Source of the DNA: an uncultured Pedobacter sp.
GTDB lineage: Bacteria; Bacteroidota; Bacteroidia; Sphingobacteriales; Sphingobacteriaceae
Assembly: GCF_913776295.1 (NCBI RefSeq)
Contig: NZ_CAJYOJ010000044.1
Location: 29,082-93,081 of the forward strand
Direction: 5' to 3'
DNA length: 64,000 nucleotides
The notes beneath the pieces are model-generated. The model did not search any database. It saw nothing but the letters and a program-made list of their open reading frames with translations, and had not been told where the DNA came from. Below, piece after piece: positions 10,201 through 19,499 of the stretch. Numbering within the stretch: the first letter of the stretch is position 1; every line of letters starts with the position of its first letter. Both the position numbers and the translations under genes were made by a program.

Positions 10201-13200
10201 CGCTGGAATTTATACGGTAACGGCGACTGTTGTACAATCAGACTATGAGGACATTGTTAAAACAGCCAAGCTGACCATTAGCAAGGCACCAAACACTACA
10301 TCGGGCAGCGGCATCAATACCATCACTTTTGCAGATGCCGGCTTTGTCTACGATGGTACGGCAAAATATCTTTCTGTAGCCAACCTTCCAACCGGTGCTA
10401 CGGTGAGTTATGTGGGCAACGGCAAAACGAACGCTGGAACCTATGCGGTAACGGCGACTGTTGTACAGCCAAATTATGAGGATATCGTTAAAACGGCCAC
10501 TTTGACAATCCGCAAGGCAGCATCACCAGATGCCAACGGTATCCTGTATGTGAACATCAATAAAACTGATGGAGATGGTAGTAGCTGGGATAGTCCGATG
10601 AAACAACTGGCCGATGCCTTGAAATTTGCCAATGCCAACAACAAGGTAAGTACGAACAAGCCGGTAACAGCCATTTACGTAGCAAAGGGAACTTATAAAC
10701 CATTATACACGCCTGAGGACAGACAAAACTTCAAAGACAGTACCGCTTTGGTAGTAGCCAATAAGAATCAGCGCGACCGTGCCTTCCTGATGGTAAAAGA
10801 TGTAAAACTTTTTGGCGGTTTCGATCCGGATAATAATATCAAAGCAATAGGTGACCAACGCATATTGCCAGGTAAGGATGGATCAGATGTGGGTACTGTT
10901 TTATCAGGAGATTTTAATGATGATGATATAGTTAAAATGGTGAATGATAAATTGAATTTTAAAAACAATGGAGAAAACGCTTATCATGTACTGATTTCAG
11001 CCGGAGATGTTGGTTCAGCAGAAATAAATGGTTTTGGAGTAAGAGGAGGTAATGCTAATGGTAATCAATCTGGTATTGAGGATGGTATCAAAGTAAATAA
11101 CTTTAGTATCCCATCTAATAACGGGGCAGGATTGTATGATCTGAGATCATCTCCTTTGATCATTCAGGTGAGCTTTTATAACAATAATGCCTTTAGTCAA
11201 GGCGGCGGGATCTATAATTTCGATCGTTCTTTTCCAACTATCAACAAAAGCAACTTTTTTAACAATAACGCAACTGCCCGTGGAGGGGGTATATGTAACA
11301 TTAATTATTCATCTTTAACCGTTAGTGAAAGCAATTTTTATTCGAATACGGCTAAATATGGTGGCGGAATAAATAATTGGCTTGCTTCTTCTACTAATCC
11401 TCCCAACATTAGCCGGAGCAACTTTTATAACAATAGCGCTATTAGTGGTGGCGGGATTTATAACAATAACTCTTCACCAATTGTTACCCAAAGTAGTTTT
11501 TATAAAAATATTGCCTCGCAAGGTAGTGGAATCTTTAATTCGTACTCCTCCAACCCTACACTTCTTAATGTTAGTATCACAGGCAATACGGCTGTTACAA
11601 ATGATGGCAAAGGAGGCGGTATTTATTTCGATGCTACGTCAGCCGGTAGCCTGATCAACAGTATCCTCTATAACAACACCACTCCTGATAATAGCAACAA
11701 TCTCAACAGGCAGGAGGTTTACAGTGAAAACACGGGTAGCGCCCCGGTTAGTATCAAGAATAGTATATTAACAGATTATGATGCTTCCAAAACGCTTAAT
11801 GTGCTGGCCAGTGATGTTATAAATACTGATCCTTTATTTAATGATCCAAGCAAAAATGATTTCACCTTAAAATCAGGCAGCCCTGCCATTGGCAGGGGCA
11901 GCAATGAAGCTTATAACCTGACCACAGGAAATAAACTTAATACTGACAAAGACCTGGCCGGTAATCCACGTTTAACGGGTGCCAATATAGATATGGGTGC
12001 TTATGAATCATTGGTCCCAGATCAGGCTATTACCGCCAATAACATCAGCAAAACTTATGGCGATGCACCATTTGAGCCTGGTGCTACCGCCAGTTCTGGC
12101 TTAACGGTCAGTTATGCATCGGCAGACAATACTATTGGCGAAGCCTTTCAGGATGCCAATGATGGCAACAAATGGAAAATTAAGATTAACAAAGCGGGCA
12201 AGGTAAGCATTAAGGCCAGCCAGGGTGGGAACGGCAGTATACCTGCTGCCACACCGGTAACCTTCGAGCTTACTATTGCACCAAAAAACATTAACGCCAG
12301 CATAAATGCCAATTCCGTTATCAGCAAAACTTATGATGGAAACAGGCAAAACACCATTGATGCTACCAACTTAAGTTTCGGCCAGAATGACGTACTTAAT
12401 GCGGATGACGTTAAGCTCAGCCTAAGTGCCAACACTGTCTATTATGATAATAAAAATGCAGGTAAAAACAAAATCATAAAACTGCCAATAAGTGCTATAC
12501 AACTCTCAGGCGCACAGGCAGGGAATTACATACTGGCCAATACCGATTCGCTGAGCGTCAGCACGGCAGAGATTAAGCCAGCCGATTTAACCATCACCGC
12601 GAAAGATAGCACGAAGATTTACGACGGAACTCCATATACCGGCGGAAATTCCATCAGTTACAGCGGTTTTGTAAATAATGAGAACGAAAGTGTACTTACA
12701 GGAGCGTTAAATTATGGTGGTGCAGCCAATGGTGCAGTAAATGTAGGTGAGTACCAGATTGAATTGTCTGGATTAACCAATCCTAATTACAGCATTAAAT
12801 ATAATACAGCCAAGCTCACCATTACTAAGGCACCAAACACGACATCGGGCAGCGGTATCAATACCATCACCTTTTCGGATGCCAGCTTTGTCTACGACGG
12901 TACGGCAAAAGATCTTTCTGTAGCCAACCTGCCAACCGGTGCTACGGCGAGTTATAATGGCAACGGCAAAACGAACGCTGGAACCTATGTGGTAACGGCG
13001 ACTGTTGTACAGGCTAACTATGCGGATATTGTAAAAACAGCTACGCTGACGATTAGCAAGGCACCAAACACGACATCGGGCAGCGGCATCAATACCATCA
13101 CCTTTTCGGATGCCAGCTTTGTTTACGACGGCACGGCAAAAGATCTTACTATAGCCAACCTTCCAGCCGGTGCTACGGTGAGTTATAATGGCAACGGCAA

Positions 13201-16200
13201 AACAAACGCGGGAACCTATACGGTAACGGCGACTGTTGTACAGCCAAATTATGAGGATATCGTTAAAACGGCCAATTTGACAATCCGCAAGGAAGCATCA
13301 CCAGATGCCAACGGCATTCTGTATGTGAACATCAATAAAACTGATGGTGATGGCAGTAGCTGGGATAGCCCGATGAAACAACTGGCCGATGCATTAAAAT
13401 TTGCCAGCACCAATAACAAGGTCAGTACGAATCCACAGGTAAAGGCCATTTATGTAGCAAAGGGAACTTATAAACCATTATATACTCCTGAAGACGGACA
13501 AAACTTTAAAGATAGTACTGCGTTGGCAGATCCCCGCGACCGTGCCTTCCTGATGGTAAAAGATGTAAAAATGTATGGCGGTTTTGATCCTGACCAGGGA
13601 ATCAGGTTAATGAGCGACGAACGCATATTGCCTGCTGATGACGGTACGGAAAAAGGAACCATCTTATCAGGAGACTTCAATAATGATGATGTGGTGGCGG
13701 GCAGCAATAATCAAAGCCCCAGAATAACTAATAATGGCGAAAATGCTTACCACGTGCTGATCGCCACCGGAAATCTGAATACCGCAGAACTGAACGGATT
13801 CAGCATCAAAGGGGGAAATGCCACCGGCGATCCCAAACGAGCATATCAAGTAGGTAACGTAACGGTTAATCTTCATATGGGTGGAGGATTGTCCAATTCC
13901 AGTCCAAAGTTTAGTATTAAGCAAAGTGCCTTTTACCATAACAAAGCGAAAGATGGAGCTGGAATATTCAACAATAATGCTCGTCCTTTAATTAACCAGA
14001 CCAGTTTTCACCACAACGAAGCTTATAGTGGCGGGGCCATGTACAATATGTTTTTTTCGGCTCCTTCCATCAGCTTATGTAAATTTTATAATAATACCGT
14101 AGATAGCATCGGTGGTGCATTACGGAATTCTAATTCTTCTCCAAATATTAGCCAGAGTAGTTTTTATCGAAATTTGGCAGGCTGTACCGGCGGAGCAATA
14201 TTTAATGCCGTTAATACTCATCTCACGCTTCTTCAAATCAGTATGAATGGAAATGAGGCAGGCAAAAGCAAGGGTAGAGGTGCGGCAATTTATTATGATA
14301 GCACTTCAGACGGACAAATCAATAACAGTATCGTGTATGGTAATACTACGCCTAATAATGTAAACAACCCTAATAGACAGGAGATAGATAGTGACAATGG
14401 AAACATCAAGGTGAACGTGCTGAACAGCATTGTGAAAGATTACGATATTTCCAATACTTTGAACCTGGCCGCTACCGCTGTCATGAATGAAGATCCTATG
14501 TTTAGCGATCCTTCAACTGGCAATTTAGCACTCAAGAAAGTAAGTCCTGCCATTGGTAAAGGCAGCAATGAGGCTTATACCAGGGCTGGTGGTAAACTCA
14601 CTACCGACCTGGATCTGGCTGGAAACCCACGTCTGATTGGTGCAAACATTGATATGGGGGCTTATGAATCATCGGTACCTGATCAGGTTATTACTGCAGG
14701 CAACATCAGCAAAACTTATGGCGATGCACCTTTTGAGCCTGGTGCTACCGCTAGTTCCGGCTTAGCAGTAAGTTACGCATCGGAAGACAATACTATTGCC
14801 GAAGCTTACCAGGATGCTGCAGATGGCAACAAATGGAAAGTTTCCATTAAAAAAGTGGGTAAGGTTAAGATTACGGCTAATCAGTCAGGAAATGGTAGCA
14901 TCCCTGCTGCAACACCAGTTACTTTTGAACTTAATATAGTACCAAAATCCATTACTGCAGGCATAAATACAAATACTATTATCAGCAAAACTTATGATGG
15001 CAACAGGCAAAACACCATTGATGCTACGAGCCTAAGTCTCGGCCAGAATGATGTGGTCAATACGGACGACGTTAAGCTCAGCCTAAGTGCCAATACTGTC
15101 TTTTACAATAATAAAAATGCAGGCAAAAACAAAACCATAAAACTGCCGTTGAGCAGTTTACAGCTCTCTGGTGCACAGGCCGGGAATTACATACTGGCTA
15201 ATACCGATTCGCTGAGCATCAGCACGGCAGAGATTAAGCCAGCCGATTTAACTATTTCACCCATGAATAGCACCAAGGTTTACGACGGAATTCCATATAA
15301 CGGTGGCAATGCCATCAGTTACAGTGGTTTTGTAAATAATGAGAACGAAAGTGTACTTGCAGGAACGTTAACTTATGGTGGTGCAGCCAATGGTGCAATA
15401 AATGTAGGTGAGTACCAGATTGTGCTATCTGGATTAACCAGTACTAACTATAGCATTAAATATAATACAGCCAAGCTGACCATTACCAAATCGGGTTCTA
15501 CCGATCCGGGCAGCGGCATCAGTACCATCACTTTTGCAGATGCAGCGTTTACCTATGACGGAACAGCGAAGAGTATTTTTGCGAAAGACCTTCCGGCAGG
15601 TGCTACAGCAACTTATACAGGCAATGGCCAAACCAATGTGGGTGTATACACGGTAACAGCTACGATCACACAGGCGAACTATGCCGATGTGGTGAAAACG
15701 GCTACATTGACCATTAACAAGTCGGCATCAACCGATCCGGGCAGTGGCATCAGTACCATCACTTTTGCAGATGCAGCGTTTACCTATGACGGAACGGCGA
15801 AGAGCATCTTTGCGGCCAATCTTCCTGCAGGTGCTACGGTGACTTATACGGGCAATGGCCAGACCAATGCGGGTGTGTACACGGTAACGGCCACGATCAC
15901 ACAGGCGAACTACGCCGATGTGGTGAAAACCGCTACTTTGACCATCAACAAAAGTGCATCGGCCGATCCAGGCAGTGGCATCAGTACCATCACTTTTGCA
16001 GATGCAGCGTTTACCTATGACGGAACAGCTAAAAGTATCTTTGCTGCCAACCTTCCGGCAGGTGCTACAGCAACTTATACAGGCAACGGTCAGACCAACG
16101 CGGGTGTTTACACGGTGACAGCCACGATTACACAGGCGAACTATGCGGATGTAGTGAAAACGGCTACACTGACCATTAACAAGTCGGTTTCGACCGATCC

Positions 16201-17203
16201 GGGCAGCGGCATCAGTACCATCACTTTTGCAGATGCAGCGTTTACCTATGACGGAACAGCGAAGAGCATCTTTGCAACCAATCTTCCAACAGGTGCTTTG
16301 GCAACTTATGCAGGCAACGGCCAGACCAATGCGGGTGTGTACACGGTAACGGCCACGATCACACAGGCCAACTATGCCGATGTGGTGAAAACCGCTACTT
16401 TGACCATCAACAAAAACGTATCAACCGATCCTGGCAGCGGCACCAATGCCATTACTTTTGCAGACGGTAGCTTTACTTACGACGGAACAGCGAAGAGCAT
16501 TTTTGTGACCAACCTTCCTGCAGGTGCTACAGTGACTTACTTGGGCAACGGTCAGATCAATGCGGGAACGTACACGGTAACGGCTACCATTTCGCAGCCA
16601 AATTATACGGACATCGTTAAAACAGCAACGCTGGTGATCCATAATGCCATCGTTCCACATGAGGTAAGCTATGTTTCGTCAGTAATATTAACCAGGGGAA
16701 TGCCAATGTCTGATTTATCACCTCTTGTAAAAGGTGGTACTGCTGCAAAATTTGATATTACACCAGCATTACCAAATGGTTTAATTTTCAACATCGCTAC
16801 AGGAGTAATCTCCGGTGTACCAGCAGTGATCAGTCCAGAAACGGTGTATAAGATTTCGGTAACTTTTACAGATAATACAGTTGCTGTAACCACTTTAAAC
16901 CTGGCGGTTATTGTTCCTGATTTGATATACACAGGGAAAGAGCCGATACAAAATATGCTTACCCCAGATGGGAATGGCAAAAATGATGTATGGGTACTTG
17001 ATTTCATCAAGTCTTTCCCTAATAATATGGTGAAGGTTAGCGACCGTACCGGGCGTTTGGTTTACCAAAAACAAAACTATGATAACTCATGGGATGGTAG
17101 TTTCAATGGCAAGCCGCTTCCGGAGGGTACGTACTATTATATTATAGACCTTGGCCAGGGCATACCAAAACGCAGAGGATTTATCACCATTCTTTACAGA
17201 TAA
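7253..17203 (+). CDS. Giant T9SS-secreted beta-helix/MBG repeat protein (adhesin-like)
   Basis: The protein has 3316 aa from the ATG at 7253. An earlier TTG at 7229 would lie inside the -7 box, so I reject it. A signal peptide spans about 21-41 (LRKKLWALLIGL to AMAQ). Three beta-helix modules with GGGIYN-type rungs and a choice-of-anchor-Q-like end (IDMGAYES) occupy about 42-537, 1089-1587 and 2014-2474. MBG-type 77-residue repeats form arrays at 627-1088 (six), 1860-2013 (two) and 2747-3131 (five). MBG/YDG linkers lie between (TYGDAPFEPGATASSGL, YDGNRQNTIDA). A He_PIG-like Ig domain (3132-3230) and a CHU_C type B sorting domain (about 3232-3316, TPDGNGKNDVW) end the chain. The likely role is a cell-surface or released adhesin or matrix protein exported by T9SS. 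PorP/SprF follows 13 bases downstream. Confidence 0.92.
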   Translation: MFTLPVSTGTTVSQWSSNFLLRKKLWALLIGLMISLSAMAQTPDANGILYVDINKTNGDGSSWDSPIKQLADALKFANENEGTVKAIYVAKGTYTPLYFPDNSTNTTKDPRNKTFLMVNKVNLYGGFDPANGIKTLTDNRIFPSADGSDSGTILSGDFNNDDVVSGSGKDLTFSNNGENAYHVLVSVDVSSAELDGFSVKDGNAAINGYYITVKSRNIWARHGGGIYNYSSSPVINRCKFYDNKCFLFGGGIFNEINSSPVIKHSSFYQNSATLYGNGGGIYNNGGNQTITDCIFSNNYGGSTGGGIYNDSNSSTQISRCSFNNNTASDGGGMYNYKSTSNISLCNFYKNFASKETGSGGLTNDSQSSATISQSIFYGNIGGYVVHNTQSSTAWFINISMSGNVNTSNNGPALGLYLDYNSNGSIVNSIIYNDLNSTNTQVICENGGQLTIKSSIVRGFNPYKAKNIAPDQVITNDPLFNDPSKGDLTLQSKSPAIDKGNNDAYTNAGGQLSTDKDLAGNQRLAGSAIDMGAFEAQFISQSITASNINKTYGDSPFEPGATASSGLAVSYASANNSIAEAYQDANDGNKWKIKIKKAGKVNITASQAGNSNFYAATPVTFELNIAKAPSTASGSGADQITFSDASFVYDGMAKDLSVANLPTGATASYNGNGKTNVGKYDVSVTVSQPNYEDIVKTAKLTISKAPNTPSGSGINTITFSDASFVYDGTAKDLSVANLPTGATVSYNGNGKTNAGTYTVTATVVQPNYDDIVKTAKLTISKAPNTASGSGINTITFSDASFVYDGTAKDLSVAKLPTGATASYNGNGKTNAGTYTVTATVVQPNYEDIVKTAKLTISKAPNTTSGSGINTITFSDASFVYDGTAKNLSVANLPTGAAVSYSGNGKTNAGTYAITATVVQPNYEDIVKTAKLTISKAPNTASGSGINTITFADASFVYDGTAKDLSVANLPTGATASYVGNGQINAGIYTVTATVVQSDYEDIVKTAKLTISKAPNTTSGSGINTITFADAGFVYDGTAKYLSVANLPTGATVSYVGNGKTNAGTYAVTATVVQPNYEDIVKTATLTIRKAASPDANGILYVNINKTDGDGSSWDSPMKQLADALKFANANNKVSTNKPVTAIYVAKGTYKPLYTPEDRQNFKDSTALVVANKNQRDRAFLMVKDVKLFGGFDPDNNIKAIGDQRILPGKDGSDVGTVLSGDFNDDDIVKMVNDKLNFKNNGENAYHVLISAGDVGSAEINGFGVRGGNANGNQSGIEDGIKVNNFSIPSNNGAGLYDLRSSPLIIQVSFYNNNAFSQGGGIYNFDRSFPTINKSNFFNNNATARGGGICNINYSSLTVSESNFYSNTAKYGGGINNWLASSTNPPNISRSNFYNNSAISGGGIYNNNSSPIVTQSSFYKNIASQGSGIFNSYSSNPTLLNVSITGNTAVTNDGKGGGIYFDATSAGSLINSILYNNTTPDNSNNLNRQEVYSENTGSAPVSIKNSILTDYDASKTLNVLASDVINTDPLFNDPSKNDFTLKSGSPAIGRGSNEAYNLTTGNKLNTDKDLAGNPRLTGANIDMGAYESLVPDQAITANNISKTYGDAPFEPGATASSGLTVSYASADNTIGEAFQDANDGNKWKIKINKAGKVSIKASQGGNGSIPAATPVTFELTIAPKNINASINANSVISKTYDGNRQNTIDATNLSFGQNDVLNADDVKLSLSANTVYYDNKNAGKNKIIKLPISAIQLSGAQAGNYILANTDSLSVSTAEIKPADLTITAKDSTKIYDGTPYTGGNSISYSGFVNNENESVLTGALNYGGAANGAVNVGEYQIELSGLTNPNYSIKYNTAKLTITKAPNTTSGSGINTITFSDASFVYDGTAKDLSVANLPTGATASYNGNGKTNAGTYVVTATVVQANYADIVKTATLTISKAPNTTSGSGINTITFSDASFVYDGTAKDLTIANLPAGATVSYNGNGKTNAGTYTVTATVVQPNYEDIVKTANLTIRKEASPDANGILYVNINKTDGDGSSWDSPMKQLADALKFASTNNKVSTNPQVKAIYVAKGTYKPLYTPEDGQNFKDSTALADPRDRAFLMVKDVKMYGGFDPDQGIRLMSDERILPADDGTEKGTILSGDFNNDDVVAGSNNQSPRITNNGENAYHVLIATGNLNTAELNGFSIKGGNATGDPKRAYQVGNVTVNLHMGGGLSNSSPKFSIKQSAFYHNKAKDGAGIFNNNARPLINQTSFHHNEAYSGGAMYNMFFSAPSISLCKFYNNTVDSIGGALRNSNSSPNISQSSFYRNLAGCTGGAIFNAVNTHLTLLQISMNGNEAGKSKGRGAAIYYDSTSDGQINNSIVYGNTTPNNVNNPNRQEIDSDNGNIKVNVLNSIVKDYDISNTLNLAATAVMNEDPMFSDPSTGNLALKKVSPAIGKGSNEAYTRAGGKLTTDLDLAGNPRLIGANIDMGAYESSVPDQVITAGNISKTYGDAPFEPGATASSGLAVSYASEDNTIAEAYQDAADGNKWKVSIKKVGKVKITANQSGNGSIPAATPVTFELNIVPKSITAGINTNTIISKTYDGNRQNTIDATSLSLGQNDVVNTDDVKLSLSANTVFYNNKNAGKNKTIKLPLSSLQLSGAQAGNYILANTDSLSISTAEIKPADLTISPMNSTKVYDGIPYNGGNAISYSGFVNNENESVLAGTLTYGGAANGAINVGEYQIVLSGLTSTNYSIKYNTAKLTITKSGSTDPGSGISTITFADAAFTYDGTAKSIFAKDLPAGATATYTGNGQTNVGVYTVTATITQANYADVVKTATLTINKSASTDPGSGISTITFADAAFTYDGTAKSIFAANLPAGATVTYTGNGQTNAGVYTVTATITQANYADVVKTATLTINKSASADPGSGISTITFADAAFTYDGTAKSIFAANLPAGATATYTGNGQTNAGVYTVTATITQANYADVVKTATLTINKSVSTDPGSGISTITFADAAFTYDGTAKSIFATNLPTGALATYAGNGQTNAGVYTVTATITQANYADVVKTATLTINKNVSTDPGSGTNAITFADGSFTYDGTAKSIFVTNLPAGATVTYLGNGQINAGTYTVTATISQPNYTDIVKTATLVIHNAIVPHEVSYVSSVILTRGMPMSDLSPLVKGGTAAKFDITPALPNGLIFNIATGVISGVPAVISPETVYKISVTFTDNTVAVTTLNLAVIVPDLIYTGKEPIQNMLTPDGNGKNDVWVLDFIKSFPNNMVKVSDRTGRLVYQKQNYDNSWDGSFNGKPLPEGTYYYIIDLGQGIPKRRGFITILYR
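7376..8862 (+). repeat. Beta-helix module copy 1
   Basis: This is the first of three in-frame modules in giant gene 1 that begin PDANGILYV and end with a D.AGN.R...IDMGA(F/Y)E signature. The N-terminal 60 residues are almost identical in all copies and in giant gene 2, while the GGGIYN-type rungs diverge. The pattern suggests module duplication followed by drift in the middle. Confidence 0.75.
9131..10516 (+). repeat. MBG repeat array 1: six 231-bp units
   Basis: Six head-to-tail units start at 9131, 9362, 9593, 9824, 10055 and 10286. Each encodes 77 residues running from AP(N/S)T.SGSG to KT(A)KLTISK. Units are close to identical at the DNA level; differences cluster at a few codons, such as ATASY versus ATVSY and GKTNA versus GQINA. 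Such arrays are prone to unequal crossover and to collapse during assembly. Confidence 0.9.
10517..12012 (+). repeat. Beta-helix module copy 2
   Basis: This is the second copy of the PDANGILYV module in giant gene 1, joined directly to the last 77-residue MBG unit through a short ASPDANG junction. It ends at IDMGAYES. Its first 60 codons closely match copies 1 and 3. Confidence 0.75.
12830..13291 (+). repeat. MBG repeat array 2: two 231-bp units
   Basis: Two units start at 12830 and 13061. They are of the same sequence class as array 1 (APNTTSGSGINTITFSDAS) and sit between the YDG/MBG linker and beta-helix module 3. Their near-identity to array 1 units points to recent copying within the gene. 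Confidence 0.9.
13292..14672 (+). repeat. Beta-helix module copy 3
   Basis: This is the third copy of the PDANGILYV module. It starts right after array 2, with the junction residues EASPDANG nearly repeating the array 1 to copy 2 junction. It ends at IDMGAYES. The rung region differs more from copies 1 and 2 than the two ends do. Confidence 0.75.
15491..16645 (+). repeat. MBG repeat array 3: five 231-bp units
   Basis: Five units start at 15491, 15722, 15953, 16184 and 16415. They keep the 77-residue length of arrays 1 and 2 but form a different sequence class (TDPGSGISTITFADAAFTYD, with AKSIFA in place of AKDLSVA). The last unit is intermediate, with KTNA-like INAGTYTVTATISQPNY. Two classes of repeat of identical length in one gene suggest separate amplification events. 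Confidence 0.9.
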
Positions 17204-17216
17204 TAGATTTATAACC

Positions 17217-18116
17217 ATGATCAAATTAAATTTAAAAAGAAATCATATCATCTTAATATGCGGCCTGTACTTTATGCTCTTAGGCAATAAAGTATCGGCG
17301 CAACTGGAGCCATTATTTAGTCAATATTATTCCAATCGTTATCTGGCCAATCCGGCTATGGCTGGTTTGGAACAGCGGGTTCGTCTTAATACTGCTTTCC
17401 GTCAATCCTGGACCAGGTTTCCCGGCTCACCTGCCGTACAGCAGATCAGTGCAGATAAAGGTCTTGGTAAAATGGCGGCGGGCTTAAATCTGTCCAGTGA
17501 GACAGCCGGACTGCTCAGACAATTTTCGGCCTTTGGCACTTTTGCCTATCATTTGCCTTTAAATGCCCGTGGAGACCACCTTCATTTCGGACTAAGTGGC
17601 GGCTTGCTCAATCGCTCAATTAATCAAAACATGGTTGTAGGTGATGTAAATGATGAAGTGATTCCCATTTATAACAATCGGCCCACAACATTTGATGCTG
17701 ATTTTGGTATGGCTTATACCCGTGGCGGTTTAACTGCCCAGTTGTCCTTAAATAACATGATGTATCTCTTCTCTAACCATACGGTAAGAAATATAGACCA
17801 GTCTACATTTTACCTCGCTACATCTTACCGGTTTGCGCCGGGCACTAAGAACGCCGTTGTGTTAGAACCCCTGGCTGCACTGAGGGGAATAAGAGGCTTG
17901 GATCCCATTTTCGATATTGGCATACAATCCGCTGTATTGAATGAGCAACTGGCTTTTACGGCCCTGTACAGTACATCTAATGTGTTAAATTTTAATATCG
18001 GCTATACCTATAAGCAAAAATATACCTTGAATTTTACCTACGGTACAAGTACTTCTTCGCTCTCTTCTTATAACGGTGGCAATTTTGAATTTGGCCTTAG
18101 GGCTGTACCCTGGTAA
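17217..18116 (+). CDS. PorP/SprF family T9SS outer-membrane protein
   Basis: The protein has 299 aa from the ATG at 17217, 13 bases after the giant gene stop. The longer frame from 17151 would overlap that gene and bury the signal peptide. The signal peptide ends KVSAQ, followed by the family hallmark EPLFSQYYSNRYLANPAMAG. The rest is amphipathic beta strands (for example GRGDHLHFGLSGGLLN-type hairpins), ending in FGLRAVPW. PorP/SprF-like proteins are often encoded directly after type B (CHU_C) T9SS substrates and are thought to help their export or surface retention. Here it is probably the dedicated partner of giant protein 1, in one operon. Confidence 0.9.
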   Translation: MIKLNLKRNHIILICGLYFMLLGNKVSAQLEPLFSQYYSNRYLANPAMAGLEQRVRLNTAFRQSWTRFPGSPAVQQISADKGLGKMAAGLNLSSETAGLLRQFSAFGTFAYHLPLNARGDHLHFGLSGGLLNRSINQNMVVGDVNDEVIPIYNNRPTTFDADFGMAYTRGGLTAQLSLNNMMYLFSNHTVRNIDQSTFYLATSYRFAPGTKNAVVLEPLAALRGIRGLDPIFDIGIQSAVLNEQLAFTALYSTSNVLNFNIGYTYKQKYTLNFTYGTSTSSLSSYNGGNFEFGLRAVPW

Positions 18117-18181
18117 GCCGTTTTTTACCTGGATAGGTTTGCAGATGAAACTAATATATAAACGATATCAATAAATTAAAC

Positions 18182-18988
18182 ATGAATAAAAAAGTAGCAG
18201 TAATTACAGGGGGTACAGCCGGTATCGGTAAACAAACAGCCATCGAACTAGCAGCGAAGGGCTGTAAAGTGGTCGTTGCTGGCAGAAATATGGAAGCAGG
18301 TAAACAAGTAGCTGATCAGATAGGACAGGATGGAGGCGAAGCGATTTATGTTTATGCCGATGTAACTACAGAACATGATGTTATTCATCTTACCCAGGTT
18401 GCAATAGACCATTTTGGCCAGATAGATTATCTGTTTAACAATGCAGGTACAGAAGGTGTGCTAGGCCCGCTGGAAACTAATTCAGAGGACATTATCGACA
18501 CTGTTCTTTCGGTAAATATCAAAGGTGTAATCTTATGCATCAAACACATACTTCCTGAAATGAGAAAACAGAAAAATGGTGTAATTGTAAATACGGCATC
18601 TTTTGTAGGTACTACTTTACCTTTACCTGTAGCGGTAGTTTATGGCGCAAGCAAGTCTGCAGTACTCAGCATCACAGCATCTGTAGCTGCTTCATGTATA
18701 GAAGATAACATTAAAGTTTACGCTGTTTGTCCGTGGGTAACAGATACCCCAATGGCCGACCGTCTGACTGATCATAATGAAGAGGCAAAAGCAGCTTTTG
18801 GTGCAAACATTAATCCGGGTAAAGCAATTGTTCCGGTTGAAGAAATTGCATCGGTTGTGAGCCAGCTATTTGAGGGAACAGCCAATATTCAAAGCGGCGA
18901 AGCGATCCTCGTAGACAAAGGAAGTGCTTGTAATCTGGTAAATATGATGTCTGTTGGTAACAGAGTATCTTTGAAGGTCAATAGGTAA
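18182..18988 (+). CDS. Short-chain dehydrogenase/reductase (SDR)
   Basis: This 268-aa classical SDR has the cofactor motif TGGTAGIG (9-16), NNAG near 86-89, catalytic S140, Y154 and K158 (YGASK), and a CPWVTDTPM segment after the active site. It probably uses NAD(P)(H) on a small alcohol or ketone; the substrate cannot be read. The C-terminus (VDKGSACNLVNMM to KVNR) lacks the usual DGG ending, so the tail is slightly odd. It starts 65 bases after PorP/SprF on the same strand and is followed by a transposase fragment, so it may have arrived by insertion between the two giant genes. Confidence 0.88.
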   Translation: MNKKVAVITGGTAGIGKQTAIELAAKGCKVVVAGRNMEAGKQVADQIGQDGGEAIYVYADVTTEHDVIHLTQVAIDHFGQIDYLFNNAGTEGVLGPLETNSEDIIDTVLSVNIKGVILCIKHILPEMRKQKNGVIVNTASFVGTTLPLPVAVVYGASKSAVLSITASVAASCIEDNIKVYAVCPWVTDTPMADRLTDHNEEAKAAFGANINPGKAIVPVEEIASVVSQLFEGTANIQSGEAILVDKGSACNLVNMMSVGNRVSLKVNR

Positions 18989-19024
18989 TCCCATCTCTTG
19001 GTGTATTGTAAAAACCGGATTTTT

Positions 19025-19444
19025 ATGAAAATTTTCAAGGGTCAAAATCTTCAGGAGTTTGCTGAACGCTTTAAAACAGATTTGGATTGCGAAGAATATC
19101 TTGCCCATTGGAAGTGGGGAAATGGTTATTCTTGTCGCAAATGCGGCCACACAAAGTATCAGGTTAGAAAAGATTTTTCAAGGACCTGTAATATTTGTAG
19201 CGATACCGAAAGTCCAAGTTCCTGTACACTTTTTCATCGGGTTAAATTTGGTTTGCGAAAGGCTTTTTTCATTTGTTTTGAGATGAGTAAAACCCCAAAA
19301 GATTTGTCTGTATGGCATATCTCATTTCGTTATGGTATTGCAGAAAATACGGTTAGATTATTTATGCATAAAGTTCGGGAAGCAATGAAATCAGACCAAA
19401 AATATGAAATGAATGGTTCAAAAGCTGATTTAATAGGTAGTTAA
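19025..19444 (+). pseudogene. IS1595-type transposase, 3'-truncated remnant
   Basis: 139 residues remain from the ATG at 19025. The N-terminal zinc-ribbon pattern of IS1595-family transposases is present: CRKCGHTKYQVRKDFSRTCN with a second CNIC pair. A helical region follows (FFICFEMSKTPKDLSVWHIS, then GIAENTVRLFMHKVREAM). The frame stops after SKADLIGS, exactly where the DDE ISXO2-like catalytic domain (about 150 more residues) should begin, and I see no continuation in other frames. No terminal inverted repeats were recognised. The element is therefore a dead relic, and may mark the rearrangement that placed the SDR and cupin genes here. Confidence 0.75.
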
Positions 19445-19499
19445 GTTAGGACCTCTAAGTATCTTTATAAGAAAAGCTATTAATGAAATTACAAGGCAG

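Noticed and set aside
9638..10237. A 199-codon minus-strand frame within repeat array 1
   Set aside because: It mirrors the 231-bp repeat units of the real gene and has no independent features.
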